A stretch of 64,000 bases of DNA from Pseudogymnoascus destructans (taxonomy: Eukaryota > Ascomycota > Leotiomycetes > Thelebolales > Thelebolaceae): assembly GCF_001641265.1 (NCBI RefSeq), contig NW_020167525.1, positions 784,501-848,500 of the forward strand, read 5' to 3'. The position numbers and the translations under genes are program-made. The notes below the pieces were generated by a model. That model was not told the DNA's origin. It did not search any database and saw only the letters and a program-made list of their open reading frames with translations. Positions 23,842 through 35,259 of the stretch are shown piece after piece. How positions within the stretch are numbered: the stretch's first letter is position 1; each line of letters starts with the position of its first letter.

Positions 23842-24691
23842 GGGAGTTCTGTAGAGTATGTGGAGTAGGAGTAGTAGGGATGGATGCACAGAGCCAGAGT
23901 GTTTCTAATATGACTACGGATACCCATTCTGGTATCCATACGTACTACGTATATAGTGAACTGTAGTACTATAGTACTATATTGTAGCACTGGGGATGAT
24001 TTTGCCCCTCCCCTCCTCCCTTTTATCAAATTTTGTACTGGCTGCGTGTATCTGCGTGCCCATTTTAACGTTTTGCCACTCTCAACCAACCAGTCGCTGC
24101 CTTATGGTGGTTAGTCGTGGTTAGTCGTAGTTAGGCGTAGTTACTCCGTAGTCCTAAGTTAGTCAGTCCTACCTAGTCGTCGTTACTCGTAGTTATTCGT
24201 GCTTGTGGCCCTATAATCCAGGCATCTATTTACTAGTGTGGTGTGAAGCGTCGTCAGCTCTCCACGCCAGCACTTTCGCCCTCACCTACCAACGAAACCT
24301 CTGAAAAGGCCCATCTACACAATTAAAACTCTTTCTACTGCACATACTGCACATACTGCACATACAGACGACCTAGATATTGCATCGCCAATACTTCATA
24401 GAACTATGCGACAGAGTTATATTCTGTGAAGGCACGAAAGGTGATTTGAAGCCTGGCTGTGCTGGTGCTGCGGTCCACCTCCACCTCCCACCTCCACCTC
24501 CACCCTCCACGCGATATCACGACTCACACCCCGCGCAACCCCGAACGAACGACATCACATCAATCACCAACGACTACACAAACATCACCATCACCATAGG
24601 GAAACACCACCAGCCACGACACGACAGCAGCAGGCGACACCAAACCCGCTCGCTCGAGTCCTCGGCAACCCTCCACATCAGCCTGCACCTC
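23842..24691. other. UTP4 3' end, short repeats and PNG1 promoter/leader
   Basis: A palindromic TAGTACTATAGTACTA lies near 23965-23980. A degenerate ~10-bp motif (TTAGTCGTNG) recurs about ten times between 24108 and 24205, and CACATACTG is tandemly repeated three times at 24340-24365. The open frame continuous with PNG1 extends upstream to 24380, but has no ATG before 24692. Confidence 0.6.
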
Positions 24692-26155
24692 ATGGCGGAC
24701 TCGAATGGGCCTCCGCGCCCGCCCCAGCAGTTCGACGAGGCATGGGCGAAGGACCTGCGCGTACAGTTCGAGCAGCTGCTGCGTACGAAGCGGTTAAACG
24801 AGCTCGATCGCTCGCGGTCGCGCAATGGTTCGCCCAGCCCGAGGGAGCGAGCGTCGTCATCGGATTTGCGCGGGGATGTAGGATCCAGCTCACGACCGAC
24901 GAGACCGACGACGTCGAGTGGTTCGTCGGCAGGGCAGACGCCGCCGTCTTACTCGTCGCTGAGGAGGCTGTCGAAGCTGCCGTCCCCGCCTAACGATTCA
25001 CAGTCGCAGAAATTCAGAAATCTATTACTTACACTATCGGCGATGCCGACGAACTACGAGAACCCGGGGTTGTTGGATGAGGCATTGCTTGCACTGCCGT
25101 TGGATAGGATATACGGCGAGGCACAGGAGGAGAGCGAGGTGCTGCAGGCTCAAGCGGAGAGTATGGGCGATGGAAGGAAGCCAGAGTGGGGGTATCAGGA
25201 TTGCGTCATCCGCGCCTTATTAAGGTACGACACCCCCTTTCACGATGGTCAGTACACCGACTAACCCCCCCCCCCCAGATGGTTCAAACGCTCCTTCTTC
25301 ACCTGGGTCAACAACCCCGCCTGCCCCGTCTGCATGTCCCCCACCGTCGCCCAAGGCATGGCGCGCCCCACCCCCGACGAAGCCGCCTGCGGCGCGCTCC
25401 GCGTCGAACTCTACCGCTGCTCCGCCGGCGACTGTGGCGCCTACGAGCGCTTCCCCCGCTACAGCGACGTGTGGCGGCTGATGCAGACGCGGCGCGGTCG
25501 CTGCGGCGAGTGGGCCAACTGCTTCAGCATGCTCTGTCGTGCGCTGGGGGGGCGCGTGCGCTGGGTCTGGAATGCCGAGGATCACGTGTGGACGGAGGTG
25601 TACTCGGAGATGCAGAAGAGATGGGTGCATGTCGATGCGTGTGAGGAGTCGTGGGATAATCCTAGGCTGTACACTGATGGGTGGGGGAAGAAGATTTCGT
25701 ATTGTATCGGCTTCTCTGCTGATGGCGTGACGGATGTCACGCGTCGATATCTTCGGAAGGCAGATCATGCCGAACACCGCAGTCGCTGCCCTGAAGAAGT
25801 CCTCCTCTACATCCTCAACGAGATCCGCACCCTCCGCCGCGCCAACCTGCCGAAGGAAGAGCGCTTCCGCCTCGAGAAGGAGGATAGTCGCGAAGACCGC
25901 GAACTGCGCGGGTACGTCGTCTCTTCCATCGCGCAGTCCGTGCGCGTCAATGTTCCCGAAATGGTGGCGGAGTCGACGACGTCGAATCCATCTCCCCCCC
26001 CGCCGCCGAATCCGCCGTCGAGGAGCGCGAGCGATGACCAGAAGTTGCCTGCTGAGCAGCCGGCGGGGAGGCAGAGTGGGAATGAGGAGTGGGCGCGCGC
26101 GAGGGGGGAGGCGGGACCGAGGAATAATAATCTACCCCGTGATCCTACTTACTGA
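24692..26155 (+). CDS. PNG1: Peptide:N-glycanase-family protein Png1
   Basis: Exons 24692-25224 and 25279-26155, with a 54-nt intron whose tract before CAG is a long C run; 469 aa. A disordered Ser/Arg-rich N-terminus precedes the transglutaminase-like core. Zinc ligands are CPVC and the CSAGDCG pair. The catalytic triad is visible as Cys253 (RRGRCGEWANC), His280 (EDHVWTE) and Asp297 (WVHVDACEES). SYCIGFSADGVTDVTRRY closes the core, and a Pro/Ser-rich tail follows. The enzyme removes N-glycans from misfolded glycoproteins exported by ERAD and works with Rad23 and the proteasome. The Neurospora orthologue is, from memory, reported to lack catalytic residues; this one retains all three. The start at 24692 is the only ATG in the upstream frame. 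Confidence 0.95.
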
Positions 26156-27108
26156 GGTAACCGGACTTTGGGTTGGGGTACACCGGTGGTGTAGCCTTAT
26201 GCAGATATCCTTAGGTTGAGGGTGGGGTACGCAGCTAGGCCTGGAGGTAAACATGATGTGCCTGCCAGGTTGGCAATACCACCGCACAGTAGAGGCATGG
26301 TGTGCGTAATGAAGCCGTTCACACGACGGCGCTCCTCCTGTCGCCACGAACACACACAATGGGGAGGAACACATCACGACGCGCGAACTCATCTATCCAC
26401 TGTATATAGCGCTAGCGACATTTCATCTCTATAGTCACATCATAGCACGCAGGTAGTCACGGGGGGGTGGGGAAGGAAGGCGTTATTTTGGGAAACATAT
26501 TTTTTATTATCTTTTGGGACTTTGGGGGGATTTTGGGTGGGTGGGTCTTGATCACATTCGACGATATCCGGTTTTTTGTCATCTGGGCTTTTGGGAAACG
26601 AGAGGCATTTAGGGCAGGGAAGGGGTTGGGTTGGGGAGGGTTTGGGAATGGTGGGATTTGGGGGGTGGGATTTGGGGGGCGTATTTGGGTATGGAAATAT
26701 TTGCTGGGATGGGGGGGTATTTGGATTGAAAGGGGGTTGGGGGAAAAGGAGGGGAATGAGGGGGAAAGGGGGGGATGGGGGTTGTGTATAGGAAAATATA
26801 TATGAATGAGATTCTATGTGCTTTATATTATATGGGCTTGACTTTGATGCGGTTGTGAAATTAGGTCTTGGTTAGTCGGTCAACAGTTGATGTGGGATAA
26901 CTAGTGCGGGATAAGGACGTTTACTGATAATTGATGATGGCATTCAAACAAGCAACGTGATAGGTATATACATAGCATGCCCGCCTCGACTGATGAAGAA
27001 TAACCCGCCGAATTGTTATATCAATACCCCCAAACCCCATCCCATCCACCCACGCATCCACCAACCCAAATGCTCCCCCCCAAACACCATCTCCTCCCCT
27101 CCCAAAAA
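26156..27108. other. Convergent intergenic region with G-tract and C-tract blocks
   Basis: Bases 26460-26790 are very G-rich on the plus strand, with at least ten runs of four or more G; from about 27000 the plus strand becomes C-rich and continues so into the 3' end of the PHAF1-like gene. No gene is supported here; the open frames reflect base composition. Confidence 0.6.
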
Positions 27109-27119
27109 TCAAAACACAG

Positions 27120-28753
27120 TCAACCCACACACCACCCCCCCCCTAAGCACCTCAAACACCAACCCCGGAAACCCGTACAACGTCGTATTCCCCAACCCCC
27201 CACCATTCCCCCCTCCCCCCACCCCCATCCCACCCACACCCCATCCCTCCCTCCCCCAGGCCCGGTGCCCTCCTCCCAATCCCCAAGCAAATCAACACTA
27301 CTCCCCGGACTATCGCCCCAATCCCTATTAAGCACCATCCCCCTCTGTCTCTGTGCCGCCTCCTCCCCCGTCGCATATATACTCTTCCACTCCTCGTGAA
27401 GTCGGGAGGCGATCTCAGGGTAGGGGGATTCCGAGGTGGGGGGGGAGGGGAGGGGGAGGTAGGAGAGAGACCATCTGCAGCGGCGGTGGCGGTTGAAGGC
27501 GTAGGAGCCGGGGATGTTGGAGTGGAGGATTAGTTTTGTTGCGACGAGGGGGGCCGGGGATATGAGTGTTGGTCCTTCTGGGGATGCGTCGTCGGCGGCG
27601 GCGAGGGAGGAGGGGCAAGGTCGCGAGGGGGGAGTGGGGGGAGAAACGAGGATGTCGAAGCCGTGGTAGAAGTAGTTATAGAAACACTCCTTTGACATCT
27701 TCCCATCGACGGAACCGCTGTCCGATTCATCCCCCGAAACGGAGGTCCCGGTGCGGATCGACGATGCGTTGGTGTCTGTCGAGTCGTCGGTGCTGGGGGG
27801 ATCGAGGTGAGGACGGGTTTGCTGACTTTCGCTGCCTGCGCGCGCTTTGTGGATTGCCATTCTTTGGTCGGATTTACGGTATATAGCATCCGGTGGTCCT
27901 AACTCGGCGACCAGTTCTTGGGGCGTTGTTTGGCCCAGGAAGAGCCAGAAGGGTGAGGAGCTCCACGCGCGGTCGAGGCGGAGTTTGCCTTCCCCGAAGA
28001 TGTTTACGAGGCTTATTTCGTCGGGGTAGACGTCTTTCCCTTTATGGCTCGGGGAGTAGGATCGTGGATCTTCGAGGAGCTGGTCGTACAGCACCTTCTG
28101 CTCCTCGGCCCAGCTGTCGCCGATGAAGACAGCCATAGAGGTCGCGGGCTTGGTGGAGGGGAGCGCGAGCATGGTGGCGTAGTCTTTGTCTGGGTTCCAG
28201 GTTGAGGCGAGGACGGGAAAGGTGAATGCTATCCCGGGGTAGGAGAGGATATAGACGCCGTATTTGCCATCTCCCTTGGCGTCGGGGGGGACATAGTCGC
28301 CTGGGTACGAGGGCGCGAGGAGCTTGTTGTAGATGTGTTTGAATGTCGGGCCGGCGGAGGTGTCTTGGATGCTGGATGATGTGCTGGGAGATGCGGGGCT
28401 TGCGGGTTTGACGATATCGATGTTTTTGTAGGTTAACTTGCTCTTGGAGAAGTCGGTGATCTCGATGAGTCGGAGGCGTTGTTCGGGGCCGTCAAAGCGT
28501 AGGCGGAGCCCGTTTGTTGGGAGGCTCACGATAACGGGCTCGGTGACGGGGCTTTCGGGGGAGTAGATCAACTCGAGCTTTCCAAAGGTTTGGGGTTCGG
28601 CTTTGAGTCTTGTAACGATGTCGTGGAGGGATGCTCCTAGGACTGGGGGGGATAGGTTAGTTACTGTTCTTGTTTCCCGCCGGTGATCAGGGAAGCGGTA
28701 CCTAGAAACCCCAGCGACCTTCCGGGTGTCACAGCAGCGCTGAACTGCGACAT
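27120..28753 (-). CDS. PHAF1/UPF0183 family protein, 3' end frameshifted
   Basis: Exons 28753-28702 and 28642-27120, 59-nt intron, phase 1, giving 524 aa as read. The start MSQFSAAVTPGRSLGFLVLG and the following SLHDIVTRLK, KYGVYILSYPGIAFTFP, FIGDSW and CFYNYFYHGFDIL are signatures of the UPF0183 family (human C16orf70/PHAF1, which with BCAS3 binds phosphoinositides on autophagic membranes). A disordered insert occupies ~residues 330-400. Near the 3' end the expected family ending (GNTTLYGFPGLVFEVL, then VCGLTVF and stop at 27109) is present, but in two other frames. The switches fall in runs of G, one between 27183 and 27260 and one in the G9 run at about 27135-27143. The annotated stop is therefore probably not the true one. 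Confidence 0.85.
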
Positions 28754-29348
28754 GGCCGCTGTGGGCAGTCGATAAGGAACAAGTTTGTAAGTGTATCTCA
28801 GGATGAAGAGAAGCTTTTGTCGTCATGTACGTCGTCGTGTATATCGTGTGTTCTACGGTCGTGAACAGTACAGGATCTCCTAAGGTTACAGGAAACAGTC
28901 GGCCGTCGACAATAACGGGCAGGGAAGGAGCGATAAGCCAATGATAACGACGCGCCGGCTAAACCCAAATCGGACAAAACGCTAAATTGTTTTTGGGGCC
29001 CTTCTGTTTATGGCGACGCTTTGTTTACATCGACCTTGTCTGCCCTCCCTGCCGAATTCAACCACACCGACCACCACATGTACTCTATACACCAACCCGC
29101 CAACCACTACATCACGAACGTCTATAAGGGAGAATTGTCAGGAGCGACTACATCTGAGATGCGCTAACACCTGACCTGTATATCTTTACACGTTATATTG
29201 TCCCATATTTTAGCAAACCAACAGCTTCATCGGCACCGATTACCTCGATTAACACACTTGCAATCGCACGACAAGGGTAAAGGGGACACTGCTTAAGCTA
29301 GGAAGCCTTTTACTATATCGACAGGGCTTCATCTATACACAACGTCCT
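28754..29348. promoter_or_regulatory. Divergent promoter region, PHAF1-like gene and kinesin-5
   Basis: The 595-bp spacer lies between two divergent start codons. The part next to the kinesin is AT-richer, with pyrimidine tracts. No element can be named. Confidence 0.45.
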
Positions 29349-32300
29349 ATGGCAGGTATGCCGCGGCCGGCACCTGTCGCGCCTTCAAGGAAGAACAGTA
29401 TGCGCCCACCACGCCCTCGCCCATCCACAGCTAGGGCAATATCAGTACGACCAGCCAGCCGAATGGACCGAAGCGGTGCAATCTCGCCAGCCGACTCAAT
29501 AGCTTCTGCAGCTACAGCGGGAACAAAGAGAAAAGAGAGGGACTTCGAACGCGATAGCCCGGAGGAAACAAACATAAATGTCGTTGTGAGGTGTCGAGGG
29601 CGCAACGACCGCGAGGTTCGGGAAAACAGCGGAGTTGTTTTGACAACAGATGGCGTCCGGGGGAATAGCATCGACCTCTTGATGGGACCTAGCGCGTTGA
29701 GCAACAAGACGTACCACTTCGACAAGGTCTTTTCCCCGGCCGCGGACCAGGCAATGATATACGACGATGTCGTGACGCCGATATTGGATGAGATGATCGC
29801 GGGCTTCAACTGCACCATTTTCGCGTATGGCCAGACGGGCACAGGGAAGACGTATACGATGTCGGGAGATATGGATGATACGCTCGGCATGTTGTCGGAC
29901 GCGGCTGGTATAATTCCTCGGGCTCTCTACGCGCTTTTCAACAAGCTCGAGATTGATGACGCGGAGAGCTCGGTCAAGTGCTCGTTCATTGAGCTTTACA
30001 ACGAAGAGCTCCGCGACCTTATCTCTGCCGATGAAACCAGCAAACTCAAGATCTACGAGGATGCCGGCAAGAAGGGCAACGCGGCGACTTTCGTCCAGGG
30101 TATGGAGGAGGCACACATCAAATCCGCGGTGGAGGGAGTGAAATTGCTGCAAAATGGGAGTCACAAGCGTCAAGTCGCAGCCACCAAGTGCAACGACCTC
30201 AGTAGTCGAAGTCATACAGTGTTCACGGTCACCGCGTATATCAAGCGCACAGGCGAGAACGGCGAGGACTACATCAGCGCCGGGAAGCTCAACCTCGTGG
30301 ATCTGGCAGGCAGCGAAAATATCCAACGAAGTGGCGCCGAGAACAAACGCGCAGCCGAAGCGGGCCTTATCAACAAGAGTCTGTTGACCCTTGGACGAGT
30401 TATAAACGCCTTGGTCGACAAGAGCTCCCATATCCCATACCGCGAATCGAAACTCACGAGACTGCTGCAAGATTCGCTTGGAGGACGGACCAAGACTTGC
30501 ATTATCGCAACTGTCTCCCCTGCTAAAAGCAACCTCGAAGAGACGATATCCACTCTGGACTACGCCTTCCGCGCGAAGAACATCCGCAACAAACCACAAG
30601 TCAACCCGAAGATAGACAAGAAGATTCTGCTCAAGGAGTTCACCAGCGAGATCGAAAAGCTAAAGAGCGAGCTTATTGCCACACGGCAGCGGAATGGAGT
30701 TTACATGACGAACGAAAGCTTTGAAGAAATGACGGTGGAGAGAGAATCGAGGAGGATATTAAGTGAAGAACTCAGCGCGAAGATTGAGACAATGGAAATC
30801 AACCTCCGAAATAAGGTCCAGGATCTACATTCACTGACCGCCAACTTTATGAACCTGAGGAGGGAGAATGAAGGCACACGGGCAACGCTAGACGAGACGA
30901 AAGACGTACTTGAGCAAACCGAAACCGTCCTTACCCAAACCCGCCAGCACCTGTCCGAGGAAGAAATGCTAAGGAAAGCCCACGAGCGCACCGAGGAGGA
31001 ATTGGCAGAAGTTGGCACGACGTTGATATCTACTCTGGAGAAGACCGTCACCGATGTTGGCGGCCTCCACTCGAAGATTCGCAGGAAATCCAACCTCCAA
31101 TCGATAAATAGAAGCACCTGGGGCCTCTCGCAAACCCAAGTTTCCGATGTGACAAGCCTGGTCGAGTCTCGCGTTGAGGAATTTAGAGCGCAGCAGGAGG
31201 AGCTCATGGCAAGTGTTTCCGGCAGGATGCAGTCGTTTGTTCAGGAAGAGTTGGAAAAGCTTGGGACTACGCAAGCGTTCCTTGGAGAGAATGTGATTTT
31301 ATTTGAAGCATCACGGGGAGAGGTTTCTCACCAGACAATCCAGGCAAAGGATACGATGGATGAGGTTCTTGAAGAAATCAAAGTCTTACGGGAAGTTGTT
31401 AAGTCCCGCGTCGGGGAAGGGTTGCAAGGCCTCTCTGGTGCTGCTGAACGCATTTCTGGTGAGGTGTTGAGTGAACTTGACACTTTCCATTCTCAGCTCC
31501 ATACGTCTTATAGTTCACTTGGTCGCGACTTCAAAGGCATGTTTGAGGATCTTATCAAGCACGTTAACTCGCAGAAAGCCGAAGCCGATGACCTTCGAAA
31601 TCAACTCAATGCAGCCAGCGAAGCCTTGGTGGAATCAAACTCTGCGGCAACATCCCAGCTGGAACGCGTGATTGTTGAGGAGCGTGAGCAAGCTGCTACG
31701 GATCGCGAGAACCTCCTTCAACAGATCACTACTCTTGTAATGTCTCAATGTGAGAGGCAGGATGCTAGAATTGAAGCCAAGGTCAATGCGGTAAAAGAAA
31801 GTATTAAGAGCTCTGAGAGTACATTTGAGGCATCTAGGTCTGTGTATAATCAGAATATGGATGCATGGAACGAGAAGGAGCAGAAGCTAGTGGAAGAAGT
31901 TCAGCTGTCTCGCGAAAGCTTGAAAACGAAACTGAAGGAAGATTGGATAGTAAGTATATTTCTGGATGAAATTGAAACCCTGCTAACATACATAGGCCGC
32001 CAACAAGCACAATGCATCCATCCAATCGACCACAAAATCTGTCCATGAAGAGACTATCCGTATTGTGGACGAGCAGATGAAGGATATTGCCATCCACATG
32101 GAAGCCCTGGACGACTTCGTCAGCCGCGCACGAACACAGAATGCCGAGCACCATGATAGCCACACGCAGTCTCTGAAGGACCTTTCATCGACTGTTAGCG
32201 ACTCTTATAGCAATATTGGCACTCACTTTACGTCCACATATGACAGGGTGAAGGACCTGGGCGAGGAGATGTCGGCCAAGACCACCACATTACAGGATGC

Positions 32301-32886
32301 TTTATCACCACTCGATACGACATTACGCCAGCCTCTTGCGGAATTACGCTCAAACATTGTCAGCACTCTTCTCCAGGAATACGTCCCTACAGGTGATACT
32401 CCGCTCAAGCAGCAATATCGGTTCCCAACAACGCTGCCCCGCACGGATCCGCATGAAAAGCTCCTGGAAAATGTCCGACAACCCGCTGTCTCTACTACTC
32501 CGTTGGTGTCGCCCACCAAATACATTCCAGTGATCTTCAACGATGTGGCCACCCCAGCCAAAGAAGAAGAGGTATCTCCTCCTTTCAATCCGACATCAGA
32601 CACGGCGCCAACACTCGGACTTAGGGAAATCGATCTCAATATTCACGCCGGATCGCTAAGCTCCGTACTCCTCGGTACCGACACAGCCTCCAGCAATGAT
32701 GCCGACGCTCGGCCCGCATTTAAACGCAGCATGACTGCCAGTGGATTGAGGCTTCCGCAGAAACCGGCCAAGAGAGCAACGGTTGTACCACTCGAGGGGA
32801 GAGAGAATAATATAATTCCGGTTGCTGCGTTCTCACAGAGCACTGGGAGGAGGAGGAGCCCGAGGATTGGGGGGGGGTTATCATAG
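29349..32886 (+). CDS. bimC: Kinesin-5 (BimC/Eg5) mitotic motor
   Basis: Exons 29349-31949 and 31996-32886, 46-nt intron in phase 0, 1163 aa. A ~74-residue Pro/Arg-rich N-terminal extension precedes the motor (~75-430): INVVVRCRGR, P-loop GQTGTGKT at 161-168, switch I NDLSSRSH, switch II LVDLAGSE and the neck region NKPQVNPK, which is typical of kinesin-5. A long coiled coil follows to ~residue 1000. The C-terminus has the BimC box (RLPQKPAKR around residue 1135), whose Thr/Ser region is phosphorylated by CDK1 in the family. These bipolar tetramers slide antiparallel microtubules to separate spindle poles. The ATG at 29349 is used, with the next Met three codons later. Confidence 0.97.
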
Positions 32887-33597
32887 ATATTTATTGTGGG
32901 AGTAGGTGGTTTGGCATTGATTGATGGCCTGGGATTGCTTTTGAGCACTGGCGGCTGGCTACTTTATTGGCGCAAGGGCTATTGGGGGGGGGGTTGCGTG
33001 GTGTTTGTCTTTCTGGTGTCTAGGTTTATGGTGATACCTGGGTCCTGTATCGTTCTGGGACCCTTCTTGTTTAAAGTAATACGTGAAAGGGGCTTGGGTC
33101 TCCCTCGTCTCTGTATGAAATTGGTAGAGAATAAAATTTCAATTCTCCATATAAATCGGTATGAATACTGTGCTTTTCCATGCGCATATGCTGAATAACT
33201 GTAAACTGTAAATTAATTTAAATTCTCAGACACAAGAAACAGAAATGATAGTCACTTACAGCAGTCCTCGCCATACACAGAACACACATACGACTATGGA
33301 CTCAAGAGAATTGGGCATCCCGTCCGCTCTGCCATACACAAGCTTGAAATACAGTGACTTAATACTCTCAATTGTGTTAATAGGCATAGCGTAGAATATA
33401 AGCCCCTTGCCGCCTTAACTCTCGATGCTTCCTATATTTACGTTGCAGAAACAGCAAATTGCTCCCACAACGCCCGGTTTGGGTAACACCTCCAATAGTA
33501 GCTTCAATAGTACCAACCCAACAAACATATATCCCGATATTAATCTGCGTAGACGTCTGGGTCAAGACAGCATCCAGATGACTTCCATCATCAAGGG
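32887..33597. other. Intergenic, no intact gene
   Basis: Kinesin 3' end followed by AT-rich DNA. A 74-codon minus-strand frame at 33377-33601 reads out of the adjoining pseudogene and has no support of its own. Confidence 0.5.
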
Positions 33598-34137
33598 TCA
33601 AATCGAGAGAGTCAGCGCCTTCGGGACAGTAGTGAAGATAGTTGGAGGATATGGTGTGTCGATAGGTCGAATCTTAACACCAGTCGTACAGGTAGACGCA
33701 ACGACTTTGCCATCCTTCAGAGCATAACCGCCGGCCTTGTTGGCCCCTGATGGGTCAATTATGTCGAAGAAAACGAGGTCATAACCTCCAACACTCGCGT
33801 GACCCTAGTACCAACTCTTTAAGACATTGTTAGCATCGCAATCGAGTCAAAACCACCAAAAGACCGTCGGCCAGGCCATACCTTGTCATGATATCCATGT
33901 CCGACAAATTCAGGGGCTTGCCAAGGGCTTTAACGTCCACTACTGCATCCGCACCTGGCATAACATTAACCCAGCCGATGTTGGGGCCATCAGCCTGGCT
34001 CGGGCAAGACGTGAATTGAACTTGGCTGGGCCCGGCATAGGGGATTGGAGAAAAGGTGTTTGTGTCCGAAAGCACTGGGACAGGGCAGCTGGAACCAGCC
34101 CGAGCAAAGACGCGAGGGTGAAGAAAAGATTCTTCAT
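33598..34137 (-). pseudogene. Decayed gene for a small secreted protein
   Basis: A clear signal peptide (MKNLFFTLASLLGLVPAALS) starts at 34137. Immediately afterwards the plausible continuation lies in another frame (LSDTNTFSPIPYAGPSQVQF, then CPSQADGPNIGWVNVM), so a one-base frame change is needed near 34075-34082. An intron (33881 to 33815, GTATGG donor, GCTAAC branch, AAAGAG acceptor) leads to a second exon. There the frame reads WY-TAG-GHASVGGYDLVFFD, with a stop at 33805-33807 where Gln (CAG) would fit, and ends with TGA at 33598. The full-length product would be about 155 aa with few cysteines. I do not recognise the family. Confidence 0.6.
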
Positions 34138-35259
34138 GTTGGGATTTGATCTCGAGCGGCGGTGCGATTCAACTGCGAGGCAAAGGAACAAAACAATGTC
34201 CCTGAAAGCATCCAGGAAAGCTTAATATTTAAGACTTCTCCATGCTGATGCAATGGGTGCTTTATATATTCTCCGTAAAGTTTATTTCCTGTATGCTGGC
34301 CCTAGCTGAGGTTCAGATGAGAACACGGCCGACAAAACTGACCAAGGACTCCGCAATGTAGAGTCAGCACGTCAGTACGTTAGCATCGGCGCTACTGTAT
34401 TGATGGACCAAGTACTCCAACCTCAAAGCAAGAGTTCTGGTGGGCCCTGTACTCTAGAGACCACGGTATCCATCCTCTCCACCACTATCAGGTAGGAGTG
34501 TCTAAAGTTGTGTTGGGATAATGTCAATCATTCCTTTGAAGTTATATGATGCTCATTTCTACCGTTACACCTGAATAGGTAGAGAGGAAACAGGACGAGT
34601 GTCTACCAAACGGTTGCTTTTGAAAGAGGACGGCCCATACACATCTGGATGTTATATATCCCCAAGCAGGCCCAGGTGGCCATAAGATGAGTTACGTCGG
34701 TACATGCAGGCAACTGGTTATTATCCCCGGGTGTTCTATTAGCTCTCGGGGAATAAATTACCCCTTCTCTGGGTAAATTAGAGGGCATGCGACGATCTGT
34801 ATGCGCCTTTGGCGCTGGTATAGGAGTAGCTGCAAGGGTAATCTTATTACTCAATACTATGAATGGCTCGAACGATATCAAGGTGAGAGAATTAAGCTCA
34901 TCTAACTCACCCAGGTATCGAATTATCCTTGGCTATAAAGTTATAGTATATCGTAAGGGCATCAAAATCTTAAGGCAGCGACACTCATCCGCTAGTCCAA
35001 ATAGGACCATCCTAAGTATTAATCCACTTCATGGATGAGTGACCACCAGCGAATACTCACTGTTGTATGCTTTTTGTTATTTTTTTGCCGTTTTATATGT
35101 TGAATTTTTGGTGAAAGTTGAAGTGCTTGCGGGGAGTGGGGGACGACGAAAAAATATTTGTTGTGGCCTTGCAGCCTCATCCCGCCGAAATGTACCGCGA
35201 ACCGCGCCGCGGACCAAAAAGTTCAAGCTCAACCCCCAAGCCATGGGCCAGTGCCAATA
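34138..35259. other. Intergenic, no gene seen
   Basis: AT-rich sequence without a supported ORF. The final ~150 bases are the presumed promoter and leader of the isoleucyl-tRNA synthetase gene. Confidence 0.5.

Noticed and set aside
25220..25777. 185-codon minus-strand open frame
   Set aside because: Shadow of the GC-rich second exon of PNG1.
26467..26805. 112-codon plus-strand open frame (Gly/Trp-rich)
   Set aside because: Result of the G-rich tract; no start context, splice or homology.
29496..30599. 367-codon open frame on the minus strand
   Set aside because: It is the shadow of the kinesin-5 motor domain on the other strand, which has unmistakable motifs.
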